A stretch of DNA of 64,000 nucleotides. Origin: Taxillus chinensis (lineage: Eukaryota; Streptophyta; Magnoliopsida; Santalales; Loranthaceae). Position numbers and translations under genes: made by a program. The stretch covers positions 5,643,293 through 5,707,292 of the forward strand of contig CM042092.1 of assembly GCA_023512835.1 (NCBI GenBank). Direction: 5' to 3'. A model generated the notes under the pieces. The model did not search any database and was not told the origin of the DNA. It saw only the letters and a list, made by a program, of their open reading frames with translations. Shown here one piece after another: positions 63,216 to 64,000 of the stretch; position 1 is the first letter of the stretch; each line of letters begins with the position of its first letter.

Positions 63216-64000
63216 ATATTGAATTTGAGCATGAAACGACAGAAATTTGTGTGGAATTTGAATTTGAAGGGGACCGGGGGTGGTGATCATGGTGCTGTCA
63301 TGGGTGATCACCCTGTACACGCTGTGGCAGATGGTGGAAATGCACGAAATGGTGCCCGGGAAGCGGTTCGATCGGTACCACGAGCTGGGGCAGCACGCGT
63401 TTGGGGAGAAGCTGGGGCTGTACATCGTGGTTCCACAGCAGCTGCTCGTGGAGGTGAGTGTGAACATCGTGTACATGGTCACCGGCGGCAAGTCCCTCAA
63501 GAAGTTCCACGACACCGTCTGCCGTGACTGCAAGTCCATCAAGCTCAGCTACTTCATCATGATCTTTGCCTCCGTCCACTTCGTACTCTCCCACCTCCCC
63601 AACTTCAACTCCATCTCCGGCGTCTCCCTCGCTGCCGCTGTCATGTCCCTCAGGTAACGTAACTATGATTTGACTCTTATGAGATTACCCATCCCCCCAT
63701 ACCTTTTATATTATCTTTTCTCTTCTTAATTTAATCGAATATAAAATATTTTATTATTTTTTAAAAATATGACCATTAATATGTTAGAGAGGAGGATTGA
63801 TGGAATGTATAGATGATTTATGCACATTAAATTACAAAATATTATACAGGGAGGGAGAGTAAAAACATTATTGGAATCTGGTGAGAGGTGTATGAAGTTA
63901 TTTAGAGAGAATGTTAGACTAACTAGAGTATATATTTGGCTTCTTATATTGAGATAGAGAACCATATAAAAAGAAAATTAAAAATGCATGCTTTACGTTG
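62988..64000 (+). CDS. LHT1: LHT1-type lysine/histidine (broad amino-acid) transporter, 5' part
   Basis: A plasma-membrane amino-acid/H+ symporter of the AAAP family. Exons 62988-63154 and 63270-63653 encode the first 183 residues; the gene continues after a GT donor at 63654 and runs off the window. The N-terminus [20 protein letters not shown] is followed by [35 protein letters not shown] (TM1), [20 protein letters not shown] (TM2), [40 protein letters not shown] (TM3), [20 protein letters not shown] and [20 protein letters not shown], all diagnostic of the LHT1 subgroup. Exon 2 is very GC-rich with mostly G/C third positions. Intron 1 is only 115 nt and contains a (TA)n microsatellite (about 63177-63210). 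Confidence 0.93.

Overview
This is a window of plant nuclear DNA, almost certainly from an angiosperm. The evidence is intron-rich genes with GT-AG introns, genes with plastid and thylakoid targeting, an AT-rich repeat-filled intergenic space, and several non-autonomous plant DNA transposons. Some genes (a PSI assembly factor, a lysine/histidine transporter) have GC-rich exons and others do not. I cannot name the species; gene sizes and repeat content fit a non-grass angiosperm with a moderately large genome.

Layout. 1-6.4 kb: AT-rich repeats, including a Harbinger-type element (4885-5768) that carries broken pieces of a protein disulfide isomerase gene. 6.5-9.9 kb (-): SPC24/MUN kinetochore subunit, five exons. 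10-16 kb: repeats and LTR-like remnants. 16.0-19.3 kb (+): CYP38/TLP40 thylakoid-lumen cyclophilin, seven exons. 20.4-24.3 kb (-): Raf-like kinase of the CBC1/CBC2/MRK1 group, six exons, convergent with CYP38. From memory, CYP38 and CBC1 are consecutive loci in Arabidopsis (At3g01480, At3g01490), so this may be conserved microsynteny. 24.3-38 kb: gene-free repeats, with a MITE holding a 151-bp poly-C run, a ~758-bp tandem duplication, and two hAT-like elements with perfect 8-bp target duplications. 38.1-40.4 kb (+): PSA3-type photosystem I assembly factor. 41.1-42.7 kb (-): small OB-fold nucleic-acid-binding protein. 47.9-49.7 and 54.4-57.0 kb (-): two intact tandem copies of mitochondrial NAD-dependent formate dehydrogenase. 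58.2-59.9 kb (-): decayed KEA-type K+/H+ antiporter. 60.4-60.8 kb (-): decayed Myb/SANT-like domain gene. 63.0 kb to the end (+): 5' part of an LHT1-type amino-acid transporter, cut by the window edge.

The genes do not form a pathway; they are an ordinary plant gene neighbourhood, though three act in the chloroplast or in light/CO2 physiology. I found no new multi-gene system. The most unusual signal is in SPC24: its frame requires an AT-AC intron with a U2-like donor, and another intron is a textbook U12-type GT-AG intron. Next in interest are the PDI-carrying Harbinger element, the FDH tandem duplication with datable indels, and the poly-C tract inside a MITE. All splice junctions were assigned by eye from splice signals, reading-frame continuity and remembered family sequences; none was tested against transcripts.
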